From JBHIYN01 sp041984235 (GTDB taxonomy: Bacteria > Pseudomonadota > Gammaproteobacteria > Ga0077536): DNA of 64,000 bases. A model generated the notes under the pieces. It was not told the DNA's origin. It did not search any database and saw only the letters and a list, made by a program, of their open reading frames with translations. The stretch spans positions 1 to 64,000 of the forward strand of contig JBHIYN010000019.1 in the NCBI GenBank assembly GCA_041984235.1, read 5' to 3'. The translations under genes and the position numbers were made by a program. Positions 1 to 8,370 of the stretch are shown piece after piece (within the stretch, counting starts at the first letter, position 1; each line of letters starts with the position of its first letter).

Positions 1-17
1 GTCCCTCTTGCCGGCTA

Positions 18-87
18 GGGACTGTCCCCTTTTTGCCGGCAATGCTTCAACGACCCGCCAGCGCACACGCAAAAAGGGGACGGTCCC
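18..87. repeat. REP-like inverted repeat pair 1
   Basis: Two copies of an 18-base unit face each other. The left copy at 18-35 reads GGGACTGTCCCCTTTTTG. The right copy at 70-87 is its reverse complement with one substitution. Each unit holds a small palindrome (GGGAC, one base, GTCCC) followed by a T-run, so each copy can fold alone and the pair can fold into a larger cruciform. The layout resembles REP/BIME elements mobilised by REP-associated tyrosine transposases; no such transposase is in the window. Bases 1-182 hold no gene. Confidence 0.7.
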
Positions 88-110
88 GAACATCTCCGGC
101 CGCGCCTCCT

Positions 111-183
111 GGGACAGTCCCCTTTTCGCACCACCCGCGCTGATTGCCTCATCCCCCCTGCCGGGCGAAAAGGGGACAGTCCC
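111..183. repeat. REP-like inverted repeat pair 2, touching the recJ stop
   Basis: This is a second facing pair with the same core. The left copy is at 111-128 (GGGACAGTCCCCTTTTCG) and the right copy at 166-183, with one mismatch between the arms. The right copy ends on the first base of the recJ stop codon (minus strand, 183-185). The pair could therefore act as a 3' hairpin or terminator for the recJ transcript. The core is shared with the pair at 18-87, and the AAAAGGGGACA part with the repeat at 8263-8359. Confidence 0.7.
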
Positions 184-1916
184 TAGACGGCCTCCGCGTA
201 GTCGACCACGAGCTGCAGGGTTTCGAGGCCGCGGTAGTCGTTGACGTCGAGCTTGTAGACGGCGCGAATGCGCTCGGCGTCACGGAACCAGGCCTCGTCC
301 GCAGCGCCGAAAGCAATCGCGGCGACGGTGTCGTCTGCGCCCTCGGGGCGCAGCACCAGGCGCGCATGCGTCTGCCCGACCACGCGCCGGTCCTCGATGG
401 CGAAAACGCCGTCGAAGCGCGGCTCCGGAAAACCCTGTCCCCAGGGGGTGACGGCGGCCAGCTCACGCGCCAGCTCGAGATCGAACTCCTGCGGCGCGAG
501 CTCGCCGTCGCTCGGCAGGCGCTTGAGGCGGGCGTCCTCGTCGAGCAGCCGGTCCACCACCTCGCAGAAGGCGGCCTCGAACTCATGCAGCCGCGACGCG
601 GCCAGCGTCAGGCCCGCGGCCATGGCATGGCCGCCGAAGCGTGGTACCAGTCCCGGGTGGCGGCTGGCGACGCAGTCCAGCGCATCGCGGATGTGCAGCC
701 CGGGTACCGAGCGCGCAGAGCCCTTGAGCTGGCCGTCGTCGCCGCTGGCGAAGGCGATCGCCGGGCGATGGTAGCGATCCTTGATGCGCGCGGCGACGAT
801 GCCGATGACGCCCTGGTGCCAGTCCTCGTGATGTAGGCAGAACGCCGCGGGGAGCTCGGCAGCGGCAGGTGATGGCAGCGCGCGCGCGATCAGCTCGAAG
901 GCATGTTCGCGCATCTCGCCCTCGATCTCGCGGCGTTCGCGGTTGAGCCGGTCGAGCTCGTCGGCCATGGCCGCGGCGCGGGCCGGATCGTCACTCAGCA
1001 GGCATTCGATGCCCAGCGACATGTCGGCGAGGCGACCGGCGGCGTTCAGCCGCGGACCCAGTGCGAAACCGAGATCGGCGGACGACAGGCGTGTTCGCGA
1101 GCGGCCGGCGACATCGACCAGCGCGGCGATCCCGGGCTGGCAGCGGCCGGCGCGGATGCGCGCGAGGCCCTGCGCCACCAAGCGGCGATTGTTGTGATCC
1201 AGCGGCACCACGTCGGCCACCGTGCCAAGCGCGACGAGGTCCAGCAAATCGGCCAGGCGTGGCTCGGCAATGCGCTTGGCCTCGAACCAGCCACGCGCGC
1301 GCAGGTGCGCACGCAGCGCGCTCATGACGTAAAAAATGACCCCGACGCCGGCCAGGTTCTTGCTCGGAAACGGGTCGCCGTCGAGGTTCGGGTTGACCAT
1401 CGCGTCGGCCGCCGGCAGGACCGCGCCCGGCAGGTGATGATCGGTGACCAGGACGCGAATGCCGGCGGCGGCGGCCGCCGCCACGCCCTCGACGCTGGAG
1501 ACCCCGTTGTCCACGGTGATGATCAGCGCCGGATCGCGCTCGCGCGCCAGGGCCACGATCCCGGGGGTCAGTCCGTAGCCATACTCGAAGCGGTTCGGTA
1601 CCAGGTAGTCGGCGTTCCTCACCCCCATCGCGCGCAGTGCGCGCAGCGCCAGCGCAGTGCTGGTGGCGCCGTCGGCGTCGAAGTCGCCCACCACCAGGAT
1701 GCGCCCGCCGCTGCCGACGGTGGTCGCGATCAGGCCCGCCGCGGCGGCGCTGCCACCGAGCGCGGCGACGTCGTGCATGCCGGCCAGGGCGGTATCCAGA
1801 TCGGCCTCCGAGCACACCCCGCGCGCGGCCAGCACCCGGCGCGTCACCGCGTGCCAGTGCGTGGGAAGGCGTTCCGCCCCGCTCGCCGTGCGCCGCACGA
1901 TACGTGGCCGAATCAT
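183..1916 (-). CDS. recJ: Single-stranded-DNA-specific exonuclease RecJ
   Basis: This 577-residue protein is a 5'-3' single-strand DNA exonuclease used in recombination and mismatch/base-excision repair. DHH phosphoesterase signatures are in order: GDFDADGATS at about 77-86, ITVDNG at 133-138 and TDHHLPG at 158-164, followed by NPN...FPSKNLAGVGV. These match RecJ closely and carry the metal-binding aspartates and histidines. An in-frame start 71 codons further upstream exists, but the ATG at 1916 gives the usual RecJ N-terminus. It also overlaps the stop of the upstream gene as ATGA, so translational coupling is likely. RecJ next to an RpfE-like gene is also known from the Xanthomonas rpf region. 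The stop codon abuts a REP-like repeat. Confidence 0.96.
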   Translation of the reverse strand: MIRPRIVRRTASGAERLPTHWHAVTRRVLAARGVCSEADLDTALAGMHDVAALGGSAAAAGLIATTVGSGGRILVVGDFDADGATSTALALRALRAMGVRNADYLVPNRFEYGYGLTPGIVALARERDPALIITVDNGVSSVEGVAAAAAAGIRVLVTDHHLPGAVLPAADAMVNPNLDGDPFPSKNLAGVGVIFYVMSALRAHLRARGWFEAKRIAEPRLADLLDLVALGTVADVVPLDHNNRRLVAQGLARIRAGRCQPGIAALVDVAGRSRTRLSSADLGFALGPRLNAAGRLADMSLGIECLLSDDPARAAAMADELDRLNRERREIEGEMREHAFELIARALPSPAAAELPAAFCLHHEDWHQGVIGIVAARIKDRYHRPAIAFASGDDGQLKGSARSVPGLHIRDALDCVASRHPGLVPRFGGHAMAAGLTLAASRLHEFEAAFCEVVDRLLDEDARLKRLPSDGELAPQEFDLELARELAAVTPWGQGFPEPRFDGVFAIEDRRVVGQTHARLVLRPEGADDTVAAIAFGAADEAWFRDAERIRAVYKLDVNDYRGLETLQLVVDYAEAV

Positions 1917-2914
1917 GACCGCTCCGCCGGATCGACACGCAGCGCGTCGAGGAAACCACCGGCACCGCGCCAGAAGCGCCAGCGTGTGCCGCGCGAGAAA
2001 TGCAGCCGCCATGCGCCGCCGTCGATGTCGACCGTGCCGAGCGCGCCGCGCGCGAGCGCCGCCAGCGCCGGCGCCAGCACGGCATCGCCGAAGCGCTGCG
2101 GATCGGTCAGCGCGCCACCGGGTGTGCACACCACGGCCACGGCGCCGCCGGCAGCCGCCGTCCCGGACAAAAGCTCCGCGACACCTACCGCGATCGGCAC
2201 GCCCCGATGCATGGCGCAGGCCAGGGCGAGGTCGTCATCGCTGCACAACGCCGTCGGCGGCCCGGCGCCAAGCGTCTGCGGTGCGCCGCCGCCCCACGGC
2301 CACACGCTGTTCACCGGCGGCTTGCCGGCAGCCACCCGCTGCTCGTTGGTCGCGCAGTCGTGCAGCACCATCTGCGCCTCGGTCATCACCCGCTTGAGCG
2401 GACCCAGCCCCTGCATGGTGGCGAAATCCGGCTCCAGCGGCTGTCCGCGCAGACGCTGCGGCGAATGCGTCGCTGCAGCGGGCGCGGGGGCGCCCTGCAA
2501 GTACCAACGCGCCGCCGCACGGCCACGCAGAAAGGCCAGGCCGGTGCCGGCGAACGCCGCGTTCAGCGCGGCCAGCAGGGCGTCGGCCTCGGCCGCGTCC
2601 AGCGCCAGGGCAGCGGCATCGAACAGGAACAGGCGATTCGGATCGGCGCGCAGGTAGACCGGGTCGGCGCGCAGCAGACCCGGCGCGGGCTGCTCCAGGT
2701 CGTAGGCCGCGGTGATCGCGGCCAGCGGCGGCGATCCCTCATTAGCCGGCGCGATGTCGAACAGGGCGGCGAGCGCGTCCTCGTAGGGTGGTGCTGCCGC
2801 TCGACGGCGCGTGGCGCGCGCCAGGGTGCGTGCCAGGGGCACTGCCACGTTGCGTGGCCCGCCGTCCAGGCGCGTGAGCAGATCGGGAGCGAGGATGGTG
2901 AGCTCGGCTTTCAA
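1913..2914 (-). CDS. RpfE-like conserved protein of unknown function
   Basis: This 333-residue soluble protein resembles the uncharacterised RpfE family found beside recJ in Xanthomonas. Recognisable features are YLRADPNRLFLFDA near 87-100, LKRVMTEAQMVLHD near 174-187, and PPVNSVWPWGGGAP near 199-212, the last being the most characteristic. No catalytic motif or signal peptide is evident. It starts 70 bases after thrC and overlaps recJ by 4 bases, so it probably shares a transcript with recJ and perhaps with the amino-acid genes upstream. Family assignment rests on the motifs and the recJ adjacency; the biochemical role is unknown. Confidence 0.75.
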   Translation of the reverse strand: MKAELTILAPDLLTRLDGGPRNVAVPLARTLARATRRRAAAPPYEDALAALFDIAPANEGSPPLAAITAAYDLEQPAPGLLRADPVYLRADPNRLFLFDAAALALDAAEADALLAALNAAFAGTGLAFLRGRAAARWYLQGAPAPAAATHSPQRLRGQPLEPDFATMQGLGPLKRVMTEAQMVLHDCATNEQRVAAGKPPVNSVWPWGGGAPQTLGAGPPTALCSDDDLALACAMHRGVPIAVGVAELLSGTAAAGGAVAVVCTPGGALTDPQRFGDAVLAPALAALARGALGTVDIDGGAWRLHFSRGTRWRFWRGAGGFLDALRVDPAERS

Positions 2915-2984
2915 CGCGGCGGCACGGGCGGCTCACGGCCGCGCGGCGGCCGGGCACCCAGTGTACACGCCGCCGCGGCCGCGC

Positions 2985-4118
2985 TCAGAGATTGTCGAGA
3001 ATGGCACGGCGCACGGCGTCGCTCTCGGCCGGGATCTCGATGACGCCGCCGGCGCTCTGGCGGATCGCGGTGTCCGGATCCTTGAGCCCATGACCGGTCA
3101 AAGTACAGGTGATGACGCTGCCCTCGGCAATCTTGCCGCGCTCGATGTCGCGCAGCGCGCCCCCCAGCGAAATCGCCGAGGCCGGCTCGCAGAACAGGCC
3201 TTCGCGCTCGGCCAGCAGGCGCTGGGTGGCGAGGATCTCGTCGTCGGTGAGGCTGTCGAACCAGCCGCCCGACTCGGCCGTCGCGGCGCGCGCGAGATCC
3301 CAGGATTGCGGGTTACCGATGCGGATCGCGGTGGCCACCGTCTCCGGCAGCTCGATCGGATGGCCGGCGACGAAGGGCGCAGCACCCGCGGCCTGGTAAC
3401 CGACCATCACCGGGCGCCGGTCGGTGACGGGCGGGAAGTCGAAGGCACATTCGTCCTCGCACCAGGCGCAGGCCGCGGTCGCGGGCCTGGCCGCGGCGTA
3501 CTCGCTGAAGCCGGTCCAGTAGGCGCTGATGTTGCCGGCGTTGCCGACCGGGATGCAGTGGTAGTCCGGCGCGCGGCCGAGGGCATCGACGATCTCGAAG
3601 GCCGCGGTCTTCTGGCCCTGCAGGCGGTAGGGATTGATCGAGTTGACGATGGTCACCGGCGCGACCTCCGCCATCTCCTTGACGATGCGCATGCCGTCGT
3701 CGAAGTTGCCCTGGATCTGGATCACTACCGCGCCCTGGATCATGGCCTGGGCGAGCTTGCCGAGTGCGATCTTGCCCTCCGGAATGAGCACGAAGGCACG
3801 GATCCCGGCGCGCGCGGCGTAGGCGGCGGCCGAGGCCGAGGTGTTGCCAGTGGAGGCGCAGATGATGGCTTCCGAGCCCTCGCTGACGGCCTGCGTCACG
3901 GCCATCGTCATGCCGCGGTCCTTGAATGACCCGGTTGGATTGAGGCCTTCGAACTTGGCATAGATCTCGATGTCGCGCCCGATCTCGCGCGGAATGTTCT
4001 CCAGCCTGACCAGCGGCGTGTCGCCCTCGCACAGGCTGATCACCCGTGCGTCCGCACTCACCGGCAGCCGCGCCCGGTAACGCTCGATGAGGCCGCGGTA
4101 GCGCGCTTCCCCGTTCAT
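2985..4118 (-). CDS. thrC: Threonine synthase
   Basis: This 377-residue PLP enzyme converts O-phosphohomoserine to threonine. The PLP-lysine motif is PTGSFKDRGM (about 61-70, Lys66), followed by CASTGNTSASAAAYAA and the phosphate-binding VGNAGN loop. The length fits the short threonine synthase class found with hom in many gammaproteobacteria. The ATG at 4118 overlaps the hom stop as ATGA, supporting a coupled hom-thrC operon. A longer in-frame ORF reaching into hom is not used because it would replace the normal N-terminus. Confidence 0.96.
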   Translation of the reverse strand: MNGEARYRGLIERYRARLPVSADARVISLCEGDTPLVRLENIPREIGRDIEIYAKFEGLNPTGSFKDRGMTMAVTQAVSEGSEAIICASTGNTSASAAAYAARAGIRAFVLIPEGKIALGKLAQAMIQGAVVIQIQGNFDDGMRIVKEMAEVAPVTIVNSINPYRLQGQKTAAFEIVDALGRAPDYHCIPVGNAGNISAYWTGFSEYAAARPATAACAWCEDECAFDFPPVTDRRPVMVGYQAAGAAPFVAGHPIELPETVATAIRIGNPQSWDLARAATAESGGWFDSLTDDEILATQRLLAEREGLFCEPASAISLGGALRDIERGKIAEGSVITCTLTGHGLKDPDTAIRQSAGGVIEIPAESDAVRRAILDNL

Positions 4119-5434
4119 TCGAAATTCTCCACGCGGTAACGGGTGATGCTGCCCTCGATATCGGCAAGGTCCCCGATCTGCGCGCAGGCCTCGAGCATCG
4201 CCGACTCGCGCACGCGGTGGGTCAGGATCACGATCGGCACCATCGCCGCGCCGGGCGGCGCCTCCTGCTGGCGGATGGCGTCGATACTGATCTGGTACGC
4301 GGCGAGGATACGCGTGACGTCGGCGAGCACGCCCGGCTGGTCGACCGCGCGCATGCGCAGGTAGTACGCGGATTCGATCGCGGCCATCGGGCAGATCGGA
4401 GTCTGGTGCAGTGCGTCCGGCTGGAAGGCGAGGTGCGGCACCCGGTTGTCGGGATCGACGGTCAGCGCGCGCACCACGTCGACCAGGTCGGCGACCACCG
4501 AGGAGGCGGTCGGATCGGCGCCCGCGCCGGCACCGGACAGGAGCATGGGGCCAACCGCATCGCCGTGGATCAGCACCGCGTTCATGACCCCGTTGACGTT
4601 GGCCAGCATGTGGCGCACCGGGATCAGGGTCGGGTGAACGCGCAGCTCGATGCCGGCGTCGCCCGCCGCCGCGTAGGCGATGTGCTTGATCACGTATCCC
4701 AGCGCCTCGGCATAGCGCACGTCCTCGGCGGCGATACCGCGTATGCCCTCGCACGACACGTTCTCGAACTGCAGCGGAATGCCGAAGGCGATCGCGGCGA
4801 GGATGGTCAGCTTGTGCGCGGCGTCGACGCCATCGACGTCGAACGACGGATCGGCCTCAGCGTAGCCCAGCGCCTGCGCCTCCGCCAGGACGGCCTCGAA
4901 ATCGGCGCCGCGCTCGTTCATCTCGGTCAGCATGTAGTTGCAGGTGCCGTTGATGATGCCGGCGAGCCACTGGATAGCATTGCCGGCGAGCGCCTCGCGC
5001 AGGGTCTTGATGACCGGAATGCCGCCCGCCACCGCGGCCTCGAAGGCAACGGTCACGCCGTTGCTGCGGGCGGCGTCGAAGACCTCGTTGCCGTGCAGTG
5101 CGATCAGCGCCTTGTTCGCCGTTACCACGTGCTTGCCATTGGCCAGCGCACGCAGCACCAGCTCGCGCGCCGGCTCGGTGCCGCCAATCAGCTCGACCAC
5201 GATGTCGACCGCGGGATCGTCGACTACAGCGAACGCGTCGGTGGTCAGGGCGATGCCGCTGGTGTCCACCGGGCGCTGCCGTTCGAGATCGCGCGCACTC
5301 GCACAAACGACCTCGATCGAGCGCCCGGCGCGGCGCGTGATCTCGCCCGCATTGCGCGCGAGCACGTTGAGGGTGCCGCAACCGACGGTGCCGAGACCGA
5401 GTACGCCGATTCTGGCCGGAGGTAGGGACGACAA
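4115..5434 (-). CDS. hom: Homoserine dehydrogenase
   Basis: This 439-residue protein reduces aspartate semialdehyde to homoserine. It has an N-terminal NAD(P)-binding GLGTVGCG (13-20), a homoserine dehydrogenase catalytic core (INGTCNYMLTEM and YAEADPSFDVDGVDAAHKL) and a C-terminal ACT domain from about 355 that normally senses threonine. It is monofunctional, with no fused aspartokinase. It lies 21 bases downstream of alaC and overlaps thrC by 4 bases, so the three form an amino-acid operon. Confidence 0.96.
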   Translation of the reverse strand: MSSLPPARIGVLGLGTVGCGTLNVLARNAGEITRRAGRSIEVVCASARDLERQRPVDTSGIALTTDAFAVVDDPAVDIVVELIGGTEPARELVLRALANGKHVVTANKALIALHGNEVFDAARSNGVTVAFEAAVAGGIPVIKTLREALAGNAIQWLAGIINGTCNYMLTEMNERGADFEAVLAEAQALGYAEADPSFDVDGVDAAHKLTILAAIAFGIPLQFENVSCEGIRGIAAEDVRYAEALGYVIKHIAYAAAGDAGIELRVHPTLIPVRHMLANVNGVMNAVLIHGDAVGPMLLSGAGAGADPTASSVVADLVDVVRALTVDPDNRVPHLAFQPDALHQTPICPMAAIESAYYLRMRAVDQPGVLADVTRILAAYQISIDAIRQQEAPPGAAMVPIVILTHRVRESAMLEACAQIGDLADIEGSITRYRVENFE

Positions 5435-5455
5435 GAAATTATTCCTCTGCGGGTG

Positions 5456-6637
5456 TCACGCCACGTTGCGCATCATGTCCTTGATGCCGCGAATCGCCTG
5501 GCGTGTTCGATGGGCGTTTTCGATCAGGGCGAAGCGCACGTAGGCATCGCCGTATTCGCCGAAGCCGATGCCGGGCGACGTCGCGACGCGGGCCTCGGCG
5601 AGCAGCTTCTTGGAGAACTCCAGCGAGCCGAGGTGCTCCAGCGGCTGCGGGATGCGCGCCCACACGAACATCGTGCCGCGCGGCTTCTCGACCTCCCAGC
5701 CGACCGCCTGCATCCCGTCGCAGAGCACGTCGCGCCGCATCTGGTACATGTCGCGGATCTGCGTGACGCAGTCCTGCGGCCCTTCCAGTGCCGCGATCGC
5801 CGCCACCTGGATCGGCGTGAACATGCCGTAATCGAGGTAGGACTTCAGGCGCGCCAGCGCATTGACCAGCTCGCGGTTGCCGACCATGAAGCCGACCCGC
5901 CAGCCGGGCATGTTGTAGCTCTTCGACAGCGAGAAGAACTCGACCGAGATGTCGCGCGCTCCCGGCACCTGCATGATCGACGGCGCACGGTAACCGTCGA
6001 ACACGAGGTCGGCGTAGGCGAGATCGTGGACGACGTAGATCCCGGCCTCGCGCGCGATCTCGATCACGCGCTCGAAGAAGTCGAGATCCACGCACTGCGC
6101 GGTCGGATTGCTGGGAAAATTGAGCAACAGCATCTTCGGCCGTGGCCACGTATTCCGGATGGCACTCTCGAGTTCGGCGAAGAAATCGATGTCACGCCCG
6201 ATCGGGACGTGGCGTATGTCAGCGCCGGCAATGACGAAGCCGTAGGGATGGATCGGGTAGGCCGGGTTGGGAACCAGCACCGCGTCGCCGCGATCGACGG
6301 TGGCCATGGCGAGGTGCGCCAGCCCTTCCTTGGAGCCGATGGTGACGATGGCCTCGCTGTCGGGATCGAAATCGACCTCGTAACGGGTGCGGTACCAGTT
6401 GCAGATCGCGCGGCGCAGGCGCGGGATCCCGCGCGATACCGAGTAGCGATGGGTGTCGCCGCGCCGGGCCGCCTCGCACAGCTTGTCGACGATGTGCTGC
6501 GGGGTCGGCTGGTCCGGATTACCCATGCCGAAATCGACGATGTCCTCGCCGCGGTGGCGGGCCGCCATCTTCAGCTCGTTGACCTGGTTGAAGACGTACG
6601 GCGGCAGGCGATCGATGCGCGAAAAACCGGTGCTCAC
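5456..6637 (-). CDS. alaC: Alanine transaminase AlaC-type
   Basis: This 393-residue class I aminotransferase closely follows AlaC: FSRIDRLPPYVFN at 5-17, a GMGNPD motif near 37-42, and the PLP-binding SLSKSYNMPGWR with Lys239. NPT at 177-179 and the cofactor-binding Asp205 are present. It should interconvert pyruvate and alanine with glutamate. It is the first gene of the minus-strand run alaC-hom-thrC. The 150-bp divergent gap to tldD presumably holds its promoter. Its position before hom is common in gammaproteobacteria. Confidence 0.92.
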   Translation of the reverse strand: MSTGFSRIDRLPPYVFNQVNELKMAARHRGEDIVDFGMGNPDQPTPQHIVDKLCEAARRGDTHRYSVSRGIPRLRRAICNWYRTRYEVDFDPDSEAIVTIGSKEGLAHLAMATVDRGDAVLVPNPAYPIHPYGFVIAGADIRHVPIGRDIDFFAELESAIRNTWPRPKMLLLNFPSNPTAQCVDLDFFERVIEIAREAGIYVVHDLAYADLVFDGYRAPSIMQVPGARDISVEFFSLSKSYNMPGWRVGFMVGNRELVNALARLKSYLDYGMFTPIQVAAIAALEGPQDCVTQIRDMYQMRRDVLCDGMQAVGWEVEKPRGTMFVWARIPQPLEHLGSLEFSKKLLAEARVATSPGIGFGEYGDAYVRFALIENAHRTRQAIRGIKDMMRNVA

Positions 6638-6788
6638 AGGGGTTTGGCGGGCTGGCGGGTGGACGGCGAGGCGGCAAAGCTACCGGCCGCGCCGGGCGCT
6701 GTCAAACGCTCCGAAAGGAGGCAGCGACGCAGGTCGGAAGGCGCTGCCACGGGCGCCACCCGCCGCGCCGATGGCGCATAATGGGGCC

Positions 6789-8243
6789 ATGAGCGAGAAC
6801 CCACTCGAACAGGCCGAACGTCGACTGCTGTCGCCGTCGGGCGTGGCCCTCGGTGACCTGGAAGGGGTGCTCGGCCGGCTCGCCGGCGGCGCCGTCGACC
6901 TCGCCGACGTCTACCTCGAGGCCACGCGCAGCGAATCGTGGAGCCTGGAGGACGGCATCATCCGCGAAGGCATGCACAGCATCCGGCACGGTGCCGGCGT
7001 GCGCGCGGTGAGCGGCGAGCAGACCGGCTTCGCCTACTCCGACGACCTCACCCTGCCGGCGCTCAGCGAGGCTGCCGGCACGGTCCGTGCCATCGCCCGC
7101 CAGGGCCAGTCGCGCGACGTCCGGCTGCAGCGCGCCGGCGCCGCTCCGCCGGCGCTGTACACCGCCGACGACCCGCTGGCGGTGACGCCGACCGCCGACA
7201 AGCTCGCCGTCATGCGCGAGCTCGACCAGCACGTGCGCGGCGCCGACCCACGGGTGCGCGAGGTCATGGTCGGGCTGACTGCGCAGCACAGCGCCGTGCT
7301 GGTAGTCAGCGCCGACGGCGCGGTCGCGGCCGACGTGCGTCCGCTGGTGCGCCTCAACGTCAGCGTCATCGTCGAACAGGACGGGCGCCGCGAGAGCGCC
7401 ACCTACGGCGGCGGCGGACGCACCACCTATGCCGCCCTGCTCGGTGGCGGGCGACCCCGCCAGATCGCCGACGAAGCGCTGCGGCAGGCGCTGGTGAGCC
7501 TGGAGGCCGAGGACGCTCCGGCTGGCGAGATGACGGTCGTACTCGGTCCGGGCTGGCCCGGCATCCTGCTGCACGAAGCCATCGGCCACGGTCTCGAGGG
7601 CGATTTCAATCGCAAGGGGATCTCGGCGTTCAGCGGTCGCATCGGCGAGAAGGTAGCCAACGACGCGTGCACCGTGGTCGACGACGGCACCCTGCCGGAC
7701 CGGCGCGGCTCGCTGACGGTGGACGACGAGGGCACACCTTCTGGGTGCACCGTGCTGATCGAGAACGGGCGGCTGCGCGCCTACATGCAGGACCGCCACA
7801 ACGCCGGCCTGATGGGGGTCGCGCCGACCGGTAACGGTCGCCGCCAGTCGTACGCGCATCGCCCCATGCCGCGCATGACCAACACCTACATGCTGCCGGG
7901 TGAGCGCGATCCGGAGGAGATCATCCGCAGCGTGCGGCGCGGCCTGTACGCGGTCAGCTTCGGCGGCGGCCAGGTCGACATCACCAACGGCAAGTTCGTG
8001 TTCAGCGCCAGCGAGGCCTACCTGGTCGAGAACGGCCGCATCGCCGCGCCGGTGCGCGGCGCTACCCTGATCGGCAACGGGCCGGACGTGCTGACCCGGG
8101 TCTCCATGGTCGGCAACGATCTCGCCCTCGACAACGGCATCGGCACCTGTGGCAAGGAAGGGCAGTCGGTGCCGGTCGGCGTCGGCCAGCCGACCCTGCG
8201 CATCGACCGGCTCACCGTCGGCGGCACGCGCACCGGCTCGTAA
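6789..8243 (+). CDS. tldD: Metalloprotease TldD
   Basis: This 484-residue subunit of the TldD/TldE (PmbA) heterodimeric protease degrades unfolded peptides and processes antitoxins or modified peptides. The zinc motif HEAIGHGLEGD is at 262-272, and a conserved TCGKEGQ segment is near the C-terminus. The start is the ATG at 6789; a longer frame upstream lacks family similarity. In Escherichia coli tldD follows rng-yhdP, and here it lies a few kilobases away on the same strand, a rearranged version of that neighbourhood. pmbA is not in the window. Confidence 0.95.
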   Translation: MSENPLEQAERRLLSPSGVALGDLEGVLGRLAGGAVDLADVYLEATRSESWSLEDGIIREGMHSIRHGAGVRAVSGEQTGFAYSDDLTLPALSEAAGTVRAIARQGQSRDVRLQRAGAAPPALYTADDPLAVTPTADKLAVMRELDQHVRGADPRVREVMVGLTAQHSAVLVVSADGAVAADVRPLVRLNVSVIVEQDGRRESATYGGGGRTTYAALLGGGRPRQIADEALRQALVSLEAEDAPAGEMTVVLGPGWPGILLHEAIGHGLEGDFNRKGISAFSGRIGEKVANDACTVVDDGTLPDRRGSLTVDDEGTPSGCTVLIENGRLRAYMQDRHNAGLMGVAPTGNGRRQSYAHRPMPRMTNTYMLPGERDPEEIIRSVRRGLYAVSFGGGQVDITNGKFVFSASEAYLVENGRIAAPVRGATLIGNGPDVLTRVSMVGNDLALDNGIGTCGKEGQSVPVGVGQPTLRIDRLTVGGTRTGS

Positions 8244-8262
8244 GGACTCGGGAAAGGGAAAA

Positions 8263-8359
8263 GGGAAAAGGGGACATGCCACATTTGTAAGTGCTTGACC
8301 CCGTGCATGGCATAACCGCGATGTCTATCACTTACAAATGTGGCATGTCCCCTTTTCCC
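8263..8359. repeat. 31-bp perfect inverted repeat between convergent genes
   Basis: The arms at 8263-8293 and 8329-8359 are perfect reverse complements of 31 bases, separated by a 35-base spacer. The outer part contains AAAAGGGGACA, the same core as the repeats at 1-185. The inner part, TGCCACATTTGTAAGTG, is different. The element fills the gap between the tldD stop (8243) and the glcD-like stop (8371), so it may act as a bidirectional terminator. The structure is MITE- or REP-doublet-like and carries no coding capacity. Confidence 0.85.
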
Positions 8360-8370
8360 CCTTTTCCGGC

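Noticed and set aside
6777..6782. CATAAT just before tldD, which would imply a leaderless transcript
   Set aside because: It lies only 6 bases from the ATG and has no -35, so it is probably chance.
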